Of a stretch of 64,000 nucleotides of DNA, positions 11,205 to 22,579 are shown one piece after another. The DNA lies in contig JBBHKE010000642.1 in assembly GCA_037447655.1 (NCBI GenBank), positions 147,352 through 211,351 of the forward strand. Direction: 5' to 3'. How positions within the stretch are numbered: the first letter of the stretch is position 1; each line of letters begins with the position of its first letter. The notes under the pieces are model-generated. The model saw only the letters and a list, made by a program, of their open reading frames with translations, made no database searches and was not told the DNA's origin. Both the position numbers and the translations under genes were made by a program. The DNA comes from Zygnema cylindricum. Lineage: Eukaryota; Streptophyta; Zygnematophyceae; Zygnematales; Zygnemataceae.

Positions 11205-11777
11205 CGTAGCTGTTCAAATCGCGCGATTTTTCCATATTTTTCGATTTTTACGTATTACTCGTGACTTTTGAAAAAATTGCCAAAAAACGTGGTGTACTTT
11301 CTGTTCGATAAACTGAACGGACAATTTACATAAACAGTAAAGTACGTTACGGTAACTGTATGGTTTTTCACGGGAAATGTATGAAATTTGACGAAAGGAT
11401 ACGTTGCAAGTATTAGTACTTTCTGTTTGGAAAACAGAACGAACAATTTATGAAAACGGTAAATGTACCGTTTTTTATAGGAAATGTACGAAATTTGACA
11501 AAAGATATGTTGCACGTAATAGTACTTTTTGTTAGTAAACTGAACATAAATTTCACGTATGGAATTTTATCGTTCGTGTACGGACAATTTCAAAAAGAGA
11601 CATTGCAGCGTGACACTATTTGTGCGCGATAAGTTTGAAATGTGTACGAACATGTACGGAATTGTACAGACATAAATTCATTAAATATTTTTACGATTTT
11701 TTCAAATTGAGCTCTCCGATTTCTACGTATTATTCGCGCCTTTGAATCGTGCGTAAAATACAATTGAAACAACTATG
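11205..11777. mobile_element. hAT-like MITE, CATAGTTGTTCA family, old copy
   Basis: The ends CGTAGCTGTTCAA and TTGAAACAACTATG are diverged inverted repeats of the family seen at 14838 and 19148. Flanking octamers GTCCAATG and GTCTAATA match at six of eight positions, consistent with a mutated 8-bp duplication. The interior is rich in GTACGG-type words and does not code. Confidence 0.65.
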
Positions 11778-11943
11778 GTCTAATACTTTAGCTAAATTGT
11801 ACTAAAAAGAGTTGATACAAAATAATCGTGAAAGTACTAGGGCGTTTTCGCGCTCGACCGATTCTTGCAATGAATCGTAGCAATCCTCTCTCTTAAATAG
11901 TATTGCTGACACTTTTTACGATTTTAAGCCAAAAAGTAGAGTT

Positions 11944-12446
11944 CACCGCCAATCGCTATAAGAGTAAAGGAATAAAAAGCGTAAAAAATTAATAAGTGTT
12001 ATTAACGCTAATTGGGAAAAAAAAATAAAAAAAAAACATATATACTATTTAATCACTAACTCTAATTTGGGTTTTTTCGAATAGTCAATATCAACCGTAT
12101 TGATGTCTACATTAGTATATGTATCCGTACAAAATCTGACAATTCGTACGCCAAAATCTGAATATTCGAGTTTGCGTCTCTTTTTCCCAGTGCACATTCA
12201 CATGCGTGCGCAATTACATTAAATGACTTTTTGTACATTTTCATTTCAGAAAGTACATTTTGATACGGAAAAATTGTCTGTACACCACACTAAAAACATT
12301 GCGGTGTACGTCTATTGTAAAGCTAATTAAAAAAAGAACCCTAAAAGGTGTAAAGGAAAAAATAGAATTATGGATTGTATTTCAGGTTTTTTTTTTTTTA
12401 TAGGGCACTGAATTAGCGTTATTTACTTTAATAGCGATTGGCGGTG
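11944..12446. mobile_element. MITE with CACCGCCAATCGCTAT ends
   Basis: Non-coding, with inverted termini CACCGCCAATCGCTATA and TAGCGATTGGCGGTG. It shares the TA at 12447-12448 with the next copy. TA flanks are Tc1/mariner-like. Confidence 0.6.
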
Positions 12447-12448
12447 TA

Positions 12449-12948
12449 CACCGCGAATCGTAATTAGAGTAATGAAAAAATTAGAGTACAAAAACTAAAA
12501 AAAAAATAGAGTAATGAACGCTAATATATGTGATAGAGTTGTTTCAACTATGAAGTTTACTCTAATTTATTTAAGTACTCTAATTTGGCACGCTAATATC
12601 CTCAACTGTAAATATGGTATTCGTACAGAATTTGGCAAAACATACAGTTTATCGACACTATGACGTTTGCACTAAGCGGTTTGTTAAAACGCAGTTACAT
12701 GATAACGGTATGTATTAAATCATTATTTGTACTTTTTTACTTAATAAAGTACAATTTTGCACGGTAGGAGGTCGTCCGTACTCCACACTATTTAAAAAAG
12801 AACCTATATGAGAATTAAAAACGCTAATTAAACTTTACCTTAAATAGAATAATGAAAAAATTAGAATCATTTACTCTATTTCATGTGATAGAATCGAAAT
12901 TTCGAGCGACCGAATTAGAGTAATTTATTCAAATTACGATTCGCGGTG
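12449..12948. mobile_element. MITE with CACCGCGAATCGTAATTAG ends
   Basis: 500 bp bounded by perfect inverted repeats of about 19 bp (CACCGCGAATCGTAATTAG at the left) and by TA on both sides (12447-12448, 12949-12950). No coding capacity. Confidence 0.7.
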
Positions 12949-12955
12949 TACTGTA

Positions 12956-13149
12956 CACCGCCAATCGCTATTAGAGTATATAACGCTAATTCGGTGCCCC
13001 TAAATTTTGACCCCAAAACCTGAAATAGAATTAATAACACTATTTAAGTACGTGGACCATAATCTGCACGTCTCAAGCACTAAATTAGAGTTAATAACGC
13101 TAATTTTTTTTGACCCTATTTAATCCTTGACTCTAATAGGGATTGGCGG
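12956..13149. mobile_element. MITE with CACCGCCAATCGCTATTAG left end
   Basis: About 194 bp. The left end follows TA (12954-12955); the right end TAGGGATTGGCGGT abuts TA at 13150-13151. It is the third related copy in a row, and only 7 bp separate it from the previous one. Confidence 0.6.
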
Positions 13150-13151
13150 TA

Positions 13152-13562
13152 TAGCGACCGAATTAGAGTTCTTAACTCTAATATGGATGGTAATTAATTT
13201 GTCGGGAGAGGAAATTTAAGAGTGTGTCCGTTGACTTTTCCGGCTGACCCAATGCTCTCTGTTATAGTGGACCATAAATATTTCGCGATCGCGACCAAAT
13301 TACTTCGTACGGAAATCTCTCGTCGCAACAAGGCGACAAGCTTAATAGTACGTCAGCATCCGAAAATCTGTACTTCACAATTGAGTAATTGACCTTTCTG
13401 TTCTGGCTCAGCTTAACTCGTCCTCTAGGCTACTATACGGCATTCCTACGCTATACGGCAAACTAGGGTTTTGACTTTCCTACATTTTGCGCACTATGCG
13501 ACTGCCAGGTTTTTTAATTGTACGGCGGTCGCCGCAGGTCGCCCAGATGGACTTATTTGGCA
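13152..13562. other. Spacer without recognised features
   Basis: AT-rich, no frame worth reporting and no repeat partner noticed elsewhere in the window. Confidence 0.4.
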
Positions 13563-13570
13563 CGATAAAT

Positions 13571-13876
13571 CATAATTCAAAAGAGGCGTTTTTATGGGTA
13601 GGCCTTTGGTCGGCGTCTTTATCGTAATTTGTGTTATGGGCTTTTCATGTGAGCTTCTTAGATCGTTACTTTGATCAGCGACCGTCCGATTGTCAAATTC
13701 TGACAGTGTAAATAATTTTTTTTGGTCTAAATGTTTTTATTGGTCTAATTTTTGGTCGGAATGTTTTAATTGGTCCAAGTAGGTCCGAATAGAATATGGG
13801 TCTTAAGGTCATATTGTATGTTTTGCATACAATAGGCATATTGTGTGTGCCTACTTTCACCTACTTTTGAACTATG
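13571..13876. mobile_element. hAT-like MITE, CATAGTTCAAAAGTAGG family (306 bp)
   Basis: Termini CATAATTCAAAAGAGGCG and CACCTACTTTTGAACTATG are inverted repeats. The flanks are a perfect 8-bp target duplication CGATAAAT (13563-13570 and 13877-13884). The interior shares GTTTTTATGGGTAGGCCTTTG with the larger copy at 14197. No coding. Confidence 0.85.
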
Positions 13877-14196
13877 CGATAAATATTTTCTTCGAGACTG
13901 AGGAATTGTTGTTTTATGATCTTATAGACACTCTACCGTAGGGCATAAAACCTACATAAAAAGCAAAAATATATTTTCTTTCAATTGTTTCCTTCGTTGC
14001 TGCCCATTTGCCCGCCACCGACACTTGTTTGTGACTAAAGTACGATACTCTTTGTGGCGGTCACCGGCGGAAGTACACTTTCAGTTATGTAACTAGTGAA
14101 ACGTACTTTTTAAAACTGTCTTTACCACGAAATTTAGTTTTAACGTACACCTTTAAACGTTATTACTTACTAGCATTGAGAAATTAATGTTACGAT

Positions 14197-15780
14197 CATA
14201 GTTCAAAAGTAGGCGTTTTTATGGTAGGGCTTTGGTAGGCGCACAAAACTTGGCACAAAACTCGCGAAGAGTAGGCATACTGTATGTGTGTGCGTTGTGC
14301 ACACCCCTGTACGAACGTACGAATCTGACGTATGATCATAGTACAGCGCAAGCCGCCGAACGAACTTTTTTAGCGACTGACACGGCTAAGGATGACATTT
14401 CGCGGGAAAAAAAACCGGGAAAAAAAAAACCGCGGACGGCAAAAAAACCGTGGTATTTTTAGCAGTGTGGAATATTGTTTTTTTATCGTCCCATACTGCC
14501 TGGTTGGTCGATCTGAGGCTTTATTTAGTGTGGCCTTCAAAATTGCAGATGCTAATATGACAGATTGTCCTATTGTAAGTTGTGTTATGGGCTTTTCATG
14601 TGATCTTCTTAGATCGCTACTTTGATCAACGACCGTCAGATCGTCCAAATTTGAAGGTTTAAATAAAAAGTACCTCTAAACTCACAGAAAAATATTTTTT
14701 TGTCCAAATGTTTTTCAAAATTTAGACATGATGTTTAATTCTCTATTGATCGATGTGCAACTCAACCCTATAACTATTTTTTTTCATTTTGCGGCCAATA
14801 CAATATGGGTCTTAAGGTCATATTGTATTCTTTTGTACATAGTTGTTCACGATGTTTAGTGCGAATGATTTAATCGCGACGAATTATATGTAACAAACGC
14901 ATTGAACCTTTTGAAAAAATCGTAAAAATCGTTAATGAATTGTCCTCCACACTATTCCGTACATGTAAACAAAAATAAATTTTACATATCCCGCAGTTTG
15001 TACATTTTCCGTACAGTTCCTGTCTCTTTTCGTCAGAGTCCGTACAATTTTGTTACAATTCCGTACGTTTCTCGTTAAACTTCTGTTCAATTTACCTGAC
15101 AGAAAGTACTACAAAGTGCAACATTTCTTGTAGTCAAATTCCGTGTTTTTTTGGGACAAAACCGTACAGTTACTGTACATACCGTACAGTTTCTATAAAT
15201 TCTCCGTTCAGTTTACCGGATAGAAAGAACATCATGTTTTTTTCCGATTTATTCAAAAGTGCGCGATTTTTTCCTTTTTTACGATTAAAACGTATAATTC
15301 GTGACTTTTGAATAAATCTGAAAAAAACGTGATGTACTTTCTGTCCGGTAAACTGAACGGAGAATTTACAGAAACTGTACGGTATGTACAGTAACTGTAC
15401 GGTTTTTTCCCAAAAAAGTACGGAATTTGACTAAAAGATACGTTGCACTTTGTAGTACTTTCTGTCCAGTAAACTGAACAGAAATTTAACGGTAAACGTA
15501 CGGAATTATACCAAAATTGTATGGACTATGACGAAAAGCGACGGGAACTATACGAAAAATGTACAAACTGCGGGATATGTACAGTTTATTTTCTTTACAT
15601 GTACGGAATAGTACGGACGAAAATTCATTAACGATTTTTACGATTTTTTCAAAAGGTTCAATGCGTTTGTTACGTATAATTCGTCGCGATTAAATCGTTT
15701 GCACTAAACGCCGTGAACAGCTATGCTTTTGTACAATAGACATATTGTATGGGTGTACTTTCACCTACTTTTGAACTGTG
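14197..15780. mobile_element. hAT-like MITE with nested palindromic element
   Basis: Same family as 13571-13876 (left end CATAGTTCAAAAGTAGGCG, right end CCTACTTTTGAACTGTG) with a perfect 8-bp duplication GTTACGAT at 14189-14196 and 15781-15788. Without the nested insertion at 14838-15725 it would be about 690 bp. It has no transposase; the frames at 14232-14648 are not protein-like. Confidence 0.87.
14838..15725. mobile_element. Palindromic hAT-like MITE (inverted dimer)
   Basis: Begins CATAGTTGTTCACG and ends GTGAACAGCTATG, flanked by a perfect 8-bp duplication CTTTTGTA (14830-14837 and 15726-15733). The two ~400-bp arms are near-perfect reverse complements around about 15280. Each arm corresponds to the single-copy element at 19148-19629, whose left-end region (GCGCGATTTTTTCC...) lies at the dimer centre. 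Confidence 0.87.
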
Positions 15781-15788
15781 GTTACGAT

Positions 15789-16490
15789 TCAATTTGGAGA
15801 ATCGTAGAGTATTTGACCCGCGTGATATTTTGGTTCGCGGCGACGTCACTTATTGAAATCGTACGTTTGGCATTTCGTGCGCGTACGGCGCACGAAAGTA
15901 TTTGTTCGGGTTTCGTGGTGCACGACGCACGAAACGATAAGTTTATTCTCTTCCTTCCTCGAAGGAGAGAAGCGCGTCTGCCACCATTTCTGCGTGCTTT
16001 CTTCTTCCCATGTGCCTTCCTCCGAAAGGCGCCACCTATGCCGTTATCTATCGTGCACGGCACGTCCAATAGGAAGCTAGTTAAGGTAATGTGTGTAGCT
16101 GCAAAGTTAAATCCAGTTTAAATTATTGTGGGATCAATAGAGTGAAAGAGGGAAAAGGGAGAAAAGGGGAAAAAAACCTTGTAAAAAGACTTTTTTTTTC
16201 AGCCATTTTTGTCATAAATATATCTTTTAGGCCGATTTTGTGTTTCTTTTGTGTGCTTCAGCTGCATACCAATCCTTTTGGTACTCCATTTAATTATTAT
16301 TGTTAAATGTTAATTAGCGTTACTACTGTAGTACTCAAGTTTCACATGCTGTTTTAAAATTGATTCATGTGAGATTTGTCATTTTTGTATAGATACCTTT
16401 ACTACTATCCAGCACATTTTGTAATCTTTGTACTTGTTTCTCTTGTTGTTTTCAAAACCATTACATTGTCTTGTAGCTCTCATGTATTGC
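15789..16490. other. No recognisable gene
   Basis: A 132-codon plus-strand frame at 15723-16121 starts inside the MITE above and has no domain I recognise, so I do not call it. CGTACG and CGCACGAAA words are frequent between 15860 and 15940. The remainder is AT-rich. Confidence 0.4.
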
Positions 16491-16495
16491 TGTCA

Positions 16496-16841
16496 TGTCA
16501 TGTCTACCTATCCCTATTCCTCTCCCTCTCCCTCTCTTTTTCCCCCAGCTCTACTTCTCCCTCTCCCCCACCCACTCTCTCTTCTTTCTCTCTCCCACTT
16601 TCCCCCTCTCGCCCTCTCCCCCTTCCCTCACTCCTTCCCTCTCTCTCCCCCTCTCATCTACCATCCCTTCCTCCCTTTAGACAACCTCCCTCCATTACCC
16701 ACTTTCACCCTTCCTCCTCATATCGCCTCCTTCCCACTCTCCCCTCCCTCACTTCATCCCCCCCTCCCTCTCTCCCTTACTCGCTCCCTCCTCCGTCCTA
16801 CCTCTTTCCTTCCACCCTCCGTCCACCCTCCTCTTTATTAG
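16496..16841 (+). repeat. Polypyrimidine (CCCTCTCC-type) tract
   Basis: About 340 bp of almost pure C/T on the plus strand, built of degenerate CCCTCTC and CTCCCT units. The long Pro/Ser/Leu-rich frames through it are artefacts of composition. Confidence 0.85.
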
Positions 16842-17457
16842 GTTCATTGTTAAATCGCGCGAAGTGACGCTTCGCGTCTACTTATTGAAATGGAGTTGTT
16901 TCGTGCGAGTACTTCTCACGATTGGATTTGTGACGGTTTGATTCGGACGTCACTTATATATTGGTTTGGCGGCGAAATATACGACATTGTTTCGCGCCTA
17001 CATGTACTTTTCGAGTTTGGTACCTTCGGAGTAAATGTTGTTTGGCGCCAAAACGTACGACTTCGTTTCGCGTCAATATTTGATGAGTCAGCGAACAAAA
17101 TGTACGATTTCGTTTCGCGTGACTTTTGTTTTGCGTGCGCAGGTGTTTGATTTTGCGTGCAGGTTTGTTCGTGAAGCGACACGTGTAAAGTCAACTTTTG
17201 GAGTTAGTCGTTTCGAAGGAAGAAGCGCGTGCACCTTCCTTCGTGGAACTTTCATTGCAATGTGCGACAGTTAGCTAGGGACAGACTTCGTCGCTACGCT
17301 AAGTCTTACTTGTCTTACTTTGTTGTCTCTTAATGTAGAGTTGCAAGTACATAGGCAGCAGAGTTCAGCTGCAGAGTTATCCTTGCATTAACTTTGGATC
17401 AATTGAAGAGTAAAGATGTAGATCCTTTGTGATCAGTTAAGAGAGAGGGGAAGATCC
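16842..17457. other. No recognisable gene
   Basis: Repeated GTTTCGCGT and GTACGA words between 16860 and 17150 suggest a diverged short tandem repeat. There is no supported coding region. It ends at an assembly gap of 10 N at 17458-17467. Confidence 0.4.
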
Positions 17458-17467
17458 NNNNNNNNNN
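17458..17467. other. Assembly gap (10 N)
   Basis: Ten N bases. Confidence 1.
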
Positions 17468-17639
17468 GCTCACTGTAGAGCATGGTTTAAGTGTTAAGCA
17501 TGTAGGCATGTTTATTTTGGAGATACCAGGGAGGTCAGGCTCTGTCTGCCTGTCCTTATTAACAATTTAGCTAGGGAGCGTGGGCTGTTCAGGAGTTGAG
17601 AGGAGAGTTGTAGAGCACGTGAGCAGAGCGAGGGGTGTT

Positions 17640-17915
17640 ACAGAGGGGAGAGAGAGGAGGAGAGGGAGGAGAGGGAGAGAGAGGGAGAGGGAGAGGAGAG
17701 GGAGTTTTCCGTACGCTTCCACGTGCCACGCCTCCGGTAGCACTTCAGAGTGCCACGTAAGAAAGCCGCGCCTTTGTTGGTAGAAACCTGGGATCCTGGG
17801 ACACCTGTCACGCCGGTCGTGGGAAGGGAGAGGAGAGGGAGAGGGAGAGAGAGGGAGAGGAGAGGGAGAGGGAGAGAGAGGGAGAGGAGGGAGAGGAGGA
17901 GAGAGAGGGGAGACA
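17640..17915 (+). repeat. Two GA-rich (GGGAGAG)n tracts
   Basis: Purine-rich arrays at about 17640-17705 and 17822-17915, separated by about 115 bp of mixed sequence. The frames across them are low-complexity artefacts. Confidence 0.85.
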
Positions 17916-18080
17916 TTGTGGGGAGCGAGACGAGTGCACGAGATGTTGAGAGGAGAGTTGAGGACTTGTCGGGTGCGAGGGATCGATTTAACAATTATTC
18001 CTGTCCGTCTGTCTCGGACTGGAGGGACCATAGAGGTTTTATTTGTACGGATGTACGAATTGTGAATTTGGTACGAGATG

Positions 18081-18365
18081 TCACTCGTACGATATTCAAC
18101 TTTTCGAGTAGATGTAACTCGTACGATATTCAACTTTTCGAGTAGATGTAACTCGTACGATATTCAACTTTTCGACTAGATGTCACTCGTACGATATTCA
18201 ACTTTTCGAGTAGGTGTCACTCGTACGATATTCAATTATTCGACTCGTACGAATTTTGACTTTTCTAATAGATGTCACATTTACGAATTTTAACTTTTCT
18301 AGTAGATGTCACTCGTACGAATTTCAACTTTTCTAGTAGATGTCACTCGTACGAATTTTGACTTT
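18081..18365 (+). repeat. 34-bp tandem repeat, about nine units
   Basis: Units of the form ACTCGTACGATATTCAACTT followed by TTCGAGTAGATGT. The first four are nearly identical and the later ones diverge to ACTCGTACGAATTTTGAC. A satellite-like array in non-coding DNA. Confidence 0.9.
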
Positions 18366-19083
18366 TGTACGAAAGGTCGAAGCCTCTATGGTCGGGACCT
18401 CTGTAGATGATTTGTTTATTCAGTCCGTACACCTTGAAGCGCTATTGCCAACCGTTAAGTTGCCAAAGTCCACTTAGGTGGACCATTTCTAAAAAAGTCA
18501 CTATGGACATTTCGAAAAACCTATTGTTCCTACCGATTCGTGAGTTTTAGCAAAAACTCGACTTAGGTACTTTCGCATGTAACCGAAACTTAGTCTTGCT
18601 ACTTTGTTTTTTGGCGAAGATTCTTCGTACAGCTTTCAGTGGATTCGGATGTAAACGCAAATAACTTGTCACTTAAAAAAGTGACTTACGTAGACGTGTA
18701 CGAAGAATTGTGACAGATGAAGTGGTACATAAAATGAGGCGAAACTTCCCCTCGGCTTCAATTTGAGGCGTTTCTCCGCACGCTGTACAATTTTTGTGAC
18801 TTCAAATGTCCGTACGCCACATTGTCGACGTGTCGAAACCATAAAATATCTTTCGGTTCCCACTTGCCGAAAGGTAGCCAATATTTTTTATACATCATAT
18901 GTGTGAGACACGTGTTTTGGAGAGAGACGGGCCCCTGTACGGAAGTCAGAGCACGCAAAACATTGCGCACATACTTGGAAACGTGCAGCGTGTTTATTTT
19001 TTGGTACTCCGCGCACAAAAAATGTAGAAAACATCAGACACGTGCGACAGTCCCTACCTACTCGCTCACCTTATTGGACTTTA
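18366..19083. other. No recognisable gene
   Basis: The overlapping frames at 18669-19214 on both strands have no recognisable motif. The plus-strand one runs into the MITE at 19092. Confidence 0.4.
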
Positions 19084-19091
19084 TTTCAAAT

Positions 19092-20528
19092 CATAGTTCA
19101 AAAGTAGGTGTCCGTACGCCCATACAATATGCTTATTGTACGCAAAACATAGTTGTTCAAATCGCGCGATTTTTTCCTTTTTTACGATTAAAACGTATAA
19201 TTCGTGACTTTTGAATAAATTGGAAAAAAACGTGATGTACTTTCTGTCCGGTAAACTGAACGGAGAATTTACGGGAACTGTACGGTATGTACAGTAACTG
19301 TACGGTTTTGTTCCAAAAAAGTACGGAATTTGTCTAAAAGATACGTTGCACTTCGTAGTACTTTCTGTCCGGTAAACTGAACAGAAATTTAACGGTAAAC
19401 GTACGGAATTGTACCAAAATTGTACGGACTATGACGAAAAGCGACGGGAACTGTACGAAAAATGTACAAACTGCGGGATATGTACAATTTATTTTTGTTT
19501 ACATGCACGGAATAGTACGGACGAAAATTCATTAACGATTTTTACGATTTTTTCAAAAGGTTCAATGTGTTTGTTACGTATAATTCTTTGCGATTAAATC
19601 GTTCGCAATAAACGCCGTGAACAACTATGACGCAAAACATACAATATGCCCTTAAGACCCATATTGTATTGGTCGCAAAATTAAATAAAATAGGAACAAA
19701 AGAATTAAACGACATGTCTAAATTTTGAAAAGAAATCGGACAAAAAAAATACATTCTGTGAGTTTTGAGGGACTTTTTATTTAAACGGTCAGATTTGGAC
19801 GATCGGACGGTCGTTGATCAAAGTAGGCGATTTAAGAAGATCACATGAAAAGCCCATAACACAAATTACGAAAGGACAATCTGTCATATTAGCGTCTGCA
19901 ATTTTGAGGGCCACACTAAATACAACCTCAAATTGACCAACCAGGCAGTATGGGACGATAAAAAAAAAAATTACCACACTGCCAAACAAATTACCAAAAC
20001 CTACTGACCAACCCCGTTGGCGTTCACACGGTCAAAACAAGGCTGTCAGACGAATATGTGTGAACAAAATTTTTTACGACATGGTTTTTTTCCCTTTTTA
20101 GAACGCACATTCTCATGCGTCCGTGGTTACTAAAACTAATTTATTGTGCTTTTTAACTTAAAAAGGTACATTTATGTACGGTCTGACACTGATCGTACAC
20201 CACTCTATTTAAGAGACAACGTACTTTCATTTTTTACGGTACTTGGAAAATAGCCCTAATTAGAGTAATGAATAATATAGAATAAACTACGATATTTGAG
20301 AATTTTCCCGGTTTTTTTTCCCACGTAATGTCATCGATCGCCGTGTCAGTTCGCAAAAAAAATCCGTCCGGCGGCGTGCGCTGTATTTTGATCTTACGTC
20401 AGATTCGAACGTTCGTACAGGAGTGTGCACGACGCACACACATACAGTGCCTACGTTGCGCGAGTTTTGTGCAAAGTTTGGTGCGCCTACCAAATGCCTA
20501 TAATAAAAAAGCCTACTTTTGAACTATG
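19092..20528. mobile_element. hAT-like MITE, CATAGTTCAAAAGTAGG family, with nested MITE
   Basis: Inverted ends CATAGTTCAAAAGTAGG and GCCTACTTTTGAACTATG, with a perfect 8-bp duplication TTTCAAAT (19084-19091 and 20529-20536). The interior shares segments, in the opposite orientation, with the copy at 14197-15780, including the block around the CCCATATTGTATT word. It carries the 482-bp insertion at 19148-19629. Confidence 0.87.
19148..19629. mobile_element. hAT-like MITE, CATAGTTGTTCA family, single copy
   Basis: 482 bp with perfect 12-bp inverted ends CATAGTTGTTCA and TGAACAACTATG, and a perfect 8-bp duplication ACGCAAAA (19140-19147 and 19630-19637). Its length and sequence correspond to one arm of the palindrome at 14838-15725. 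Confidence 0.9.
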
Positions 20529-20536
20529 TTTCAAAT

Positions 20537-20790
20537 CGCCTCGCGAAGTGATTTGATGTAAAGTTTGAAAATGTGTTGAAAGGACGCGAAAGTGGTTAGA
20601 AATGCTCTAAACGACAAATTGTATCGCGCTAGACGACAAACTATTGTACGAATAAAGTTTCAGAGTAACGCAACTTATACGGTGGTAATTTATATTTTTT
20701 GGTACGGCTGCGGATTTTCTCGTTTTTTTCTAAGTTATTGAGGAAAACGACAGAAAAAAATACTTAACTTTAGCACATGCGGATATACCC
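20537..20790. other. Spacer without recognised features
   Basis: Short AT-rich interval between two mobile elements. Confidence 0.5.
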
Positions 20791-20793
20791 TTA

Positions 20794-22262
20794 GGCCACT
20801 TCTCCACCAAGCGCCAACAGTAATCGTAAAATACGTTTACTGGCAGTCATACTTCATTCACTTCTCCATCAGGTCGCGTCAGCAAGGAATTTATTGTGTA
20901 CGTGCTTTCATTCAATTATATGCAAGTAGATTCTTGTTCTGACGGCGAGCGTCGTCAAAGATTCCAAAAGCAAAATGTCTAAACTATCCGTACAGCTAGC
21001 CGCAAGATAAAATGACGAAAATGTACATTTTGTACGTTCCTATTTTGTCGTTGTATCAAAACCAAATCGGAAATTTGAAGAAAGCAGGCGCAACAAATTC
21101 CGGATGATGATGGATGGTGGTGGAGGCGTCACGGCACATACTTCCAATAAAAATTTTGTGGCGTTTTTTGTCGGATCTGATTCCCGCTTGTCCGAAGGCG
21201 TGTGTCAAATGTGCGATGGCGCGGCTTGTATGTAACTTTCCGCATAAGCGTTTGTAATGCAGTGATTGAAGCGTGTCCTCCTTGAGGATACTGCCGATCA
21301 CTGTGAGAATGTGCCTTGCTCGAAACTCGTAATCAGACGGTCGAAGTTGTCGACCAAAAGTTTGTAAAATCTTGACGAATCTCCTGTAATCATGTTTTAT
21401 ATATAAAAAAAAAATAGTACGTCCCTGTATTGCAATGAGCTCGATGTGTACGGCAATGCACTTTTTTAAACAAACAACCCCACTTTTGCCTGATGGAGGT
21501 TCGCCTTTCGCCTGATGGAGGTTCACCCTAAGGCGAAAAGTGGGGTTGTTTGTTTGAAAAAGTGCATTGATGTAGAGATCGAGCTCATTGCCTTACACGG
21601 ACGTACTATTTTTTTTTATTTTTTTATAAAACATGATTACAGGAGATTCGTCAAGATTCTCCTAACATTTGGGCGACAACGTCGACCGTCCGATTAGGAG
21701 TTTTCAAAGCAAAAGGCCACTTCGTCCACTGAATGGCTAGTGTCCTCAAGGAGGACACAAGCCAATCACCAGACATGTAAAATGTTTACGCGTGGAAAGG
21801 TCACGTACAAGCCGCGCGCCATTGGACATTTGCCACGCGCCTTCAAACATACGCCACGCGCCTTCGGACAGGCGGGAATCAGATCCGACAAAACCGCCAC
21901 AAAATGTTTGTTGGAAAAATATGTCGTGACGCCTTCACCACCATTTATCATCATCCAGAATTTGCTGCGCTTGCTTTCTCCAAATTACCAATTTGGTTTT
22001 GATACAACGACAAAACAGGAACGTACAAACTGTACATTCTCGTCATTTTATTTTGCGGCTGGCTGTACGGATAGTTTAGACATTTTTCGTTTGGAATCTT
22101 TGACGACGCTCGTTGTCAGAACAATCTACGTGCATCCTATCGAATGAAAGCACGTACGTGATAAATTCCTTGCAAACATAATCTGATGGAGAAGTGAATG
22201 AAATATGACTGCCAGTAAACGTATTTGTACGATTACTTTCGGCGCTTGATGGAGAAGTAGCC
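20794..22262. mobile_element. 1.47-kb palindromic PIF/Harbinger-like element (inverted dimer)
   Basis: The ends GGCCACTTCTCCACCAAGCG and CGCTTGATGGAGAAGTAGCC are inverted repeats flanked by TTA on both sides (20791-20793 and 22263-22265). The two arms (about 20794-21490 and 21532-22262) are reverse complements with roughly 85-90% identity by eye. The 41-bp centre holds two copies of CGCCTGATGGAGGTTC, which is the terminus of the single-copy relative at 30254-30941. The minus-strand 156-codon frame and its plus-strand counterpart are mirror images of the same sequence; I do not call them genes. Confidence 0.85.
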
Positions 22263-22579
22263 TTAGGGTGTGTGCCCATGTGTTCAACTAAGGGCTTTTT
22301 TACGTCGTTTTCACAAAAAATGGGACTTTTAACGATAAAATATTACACCATACGAAAAATGAGCAAGAACCAAAGTACATTTTGCGTCATCTTAGAACTT
22401 TGAAATTGACGTTAATTTGGCATTATTATCATCGCGACCCACTTCCACGTCACGCCAGCTCAACTTCACACTTGTACTGGATTCAAATCGCGACATGATA
22501 TCAGTATATAAATAAGGGAACGTTGTTCGCCCCTCGGCCAAGCCTTATATAGGCGATAGGCGGTGTGTCTGTCATCGAT

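Noticed and set aside
16376-16867. Pro/Ser/Leu-rich frames of up to 163 codons
   Set aside because: They follow from the polypyrimidine tract; three overlapping frames are open at once.
17567-18145. Arg/Glu-rich and Ser/Leu-rich frames on opposite strands
   Set aside because: Artefacts of the GA-rich arrays at 17640-17915.
18081-18365. CRISPR-like array
   Set aside because: Units are contiguous tandem repeats without unique spacers, in a eukaryotic setting.
21056-22147. 156- and 135-codon frames near the palindrome
   Set aside because: They are mirror images of the same sequence in the two arms of the 20794-22262 element and have no known motif.
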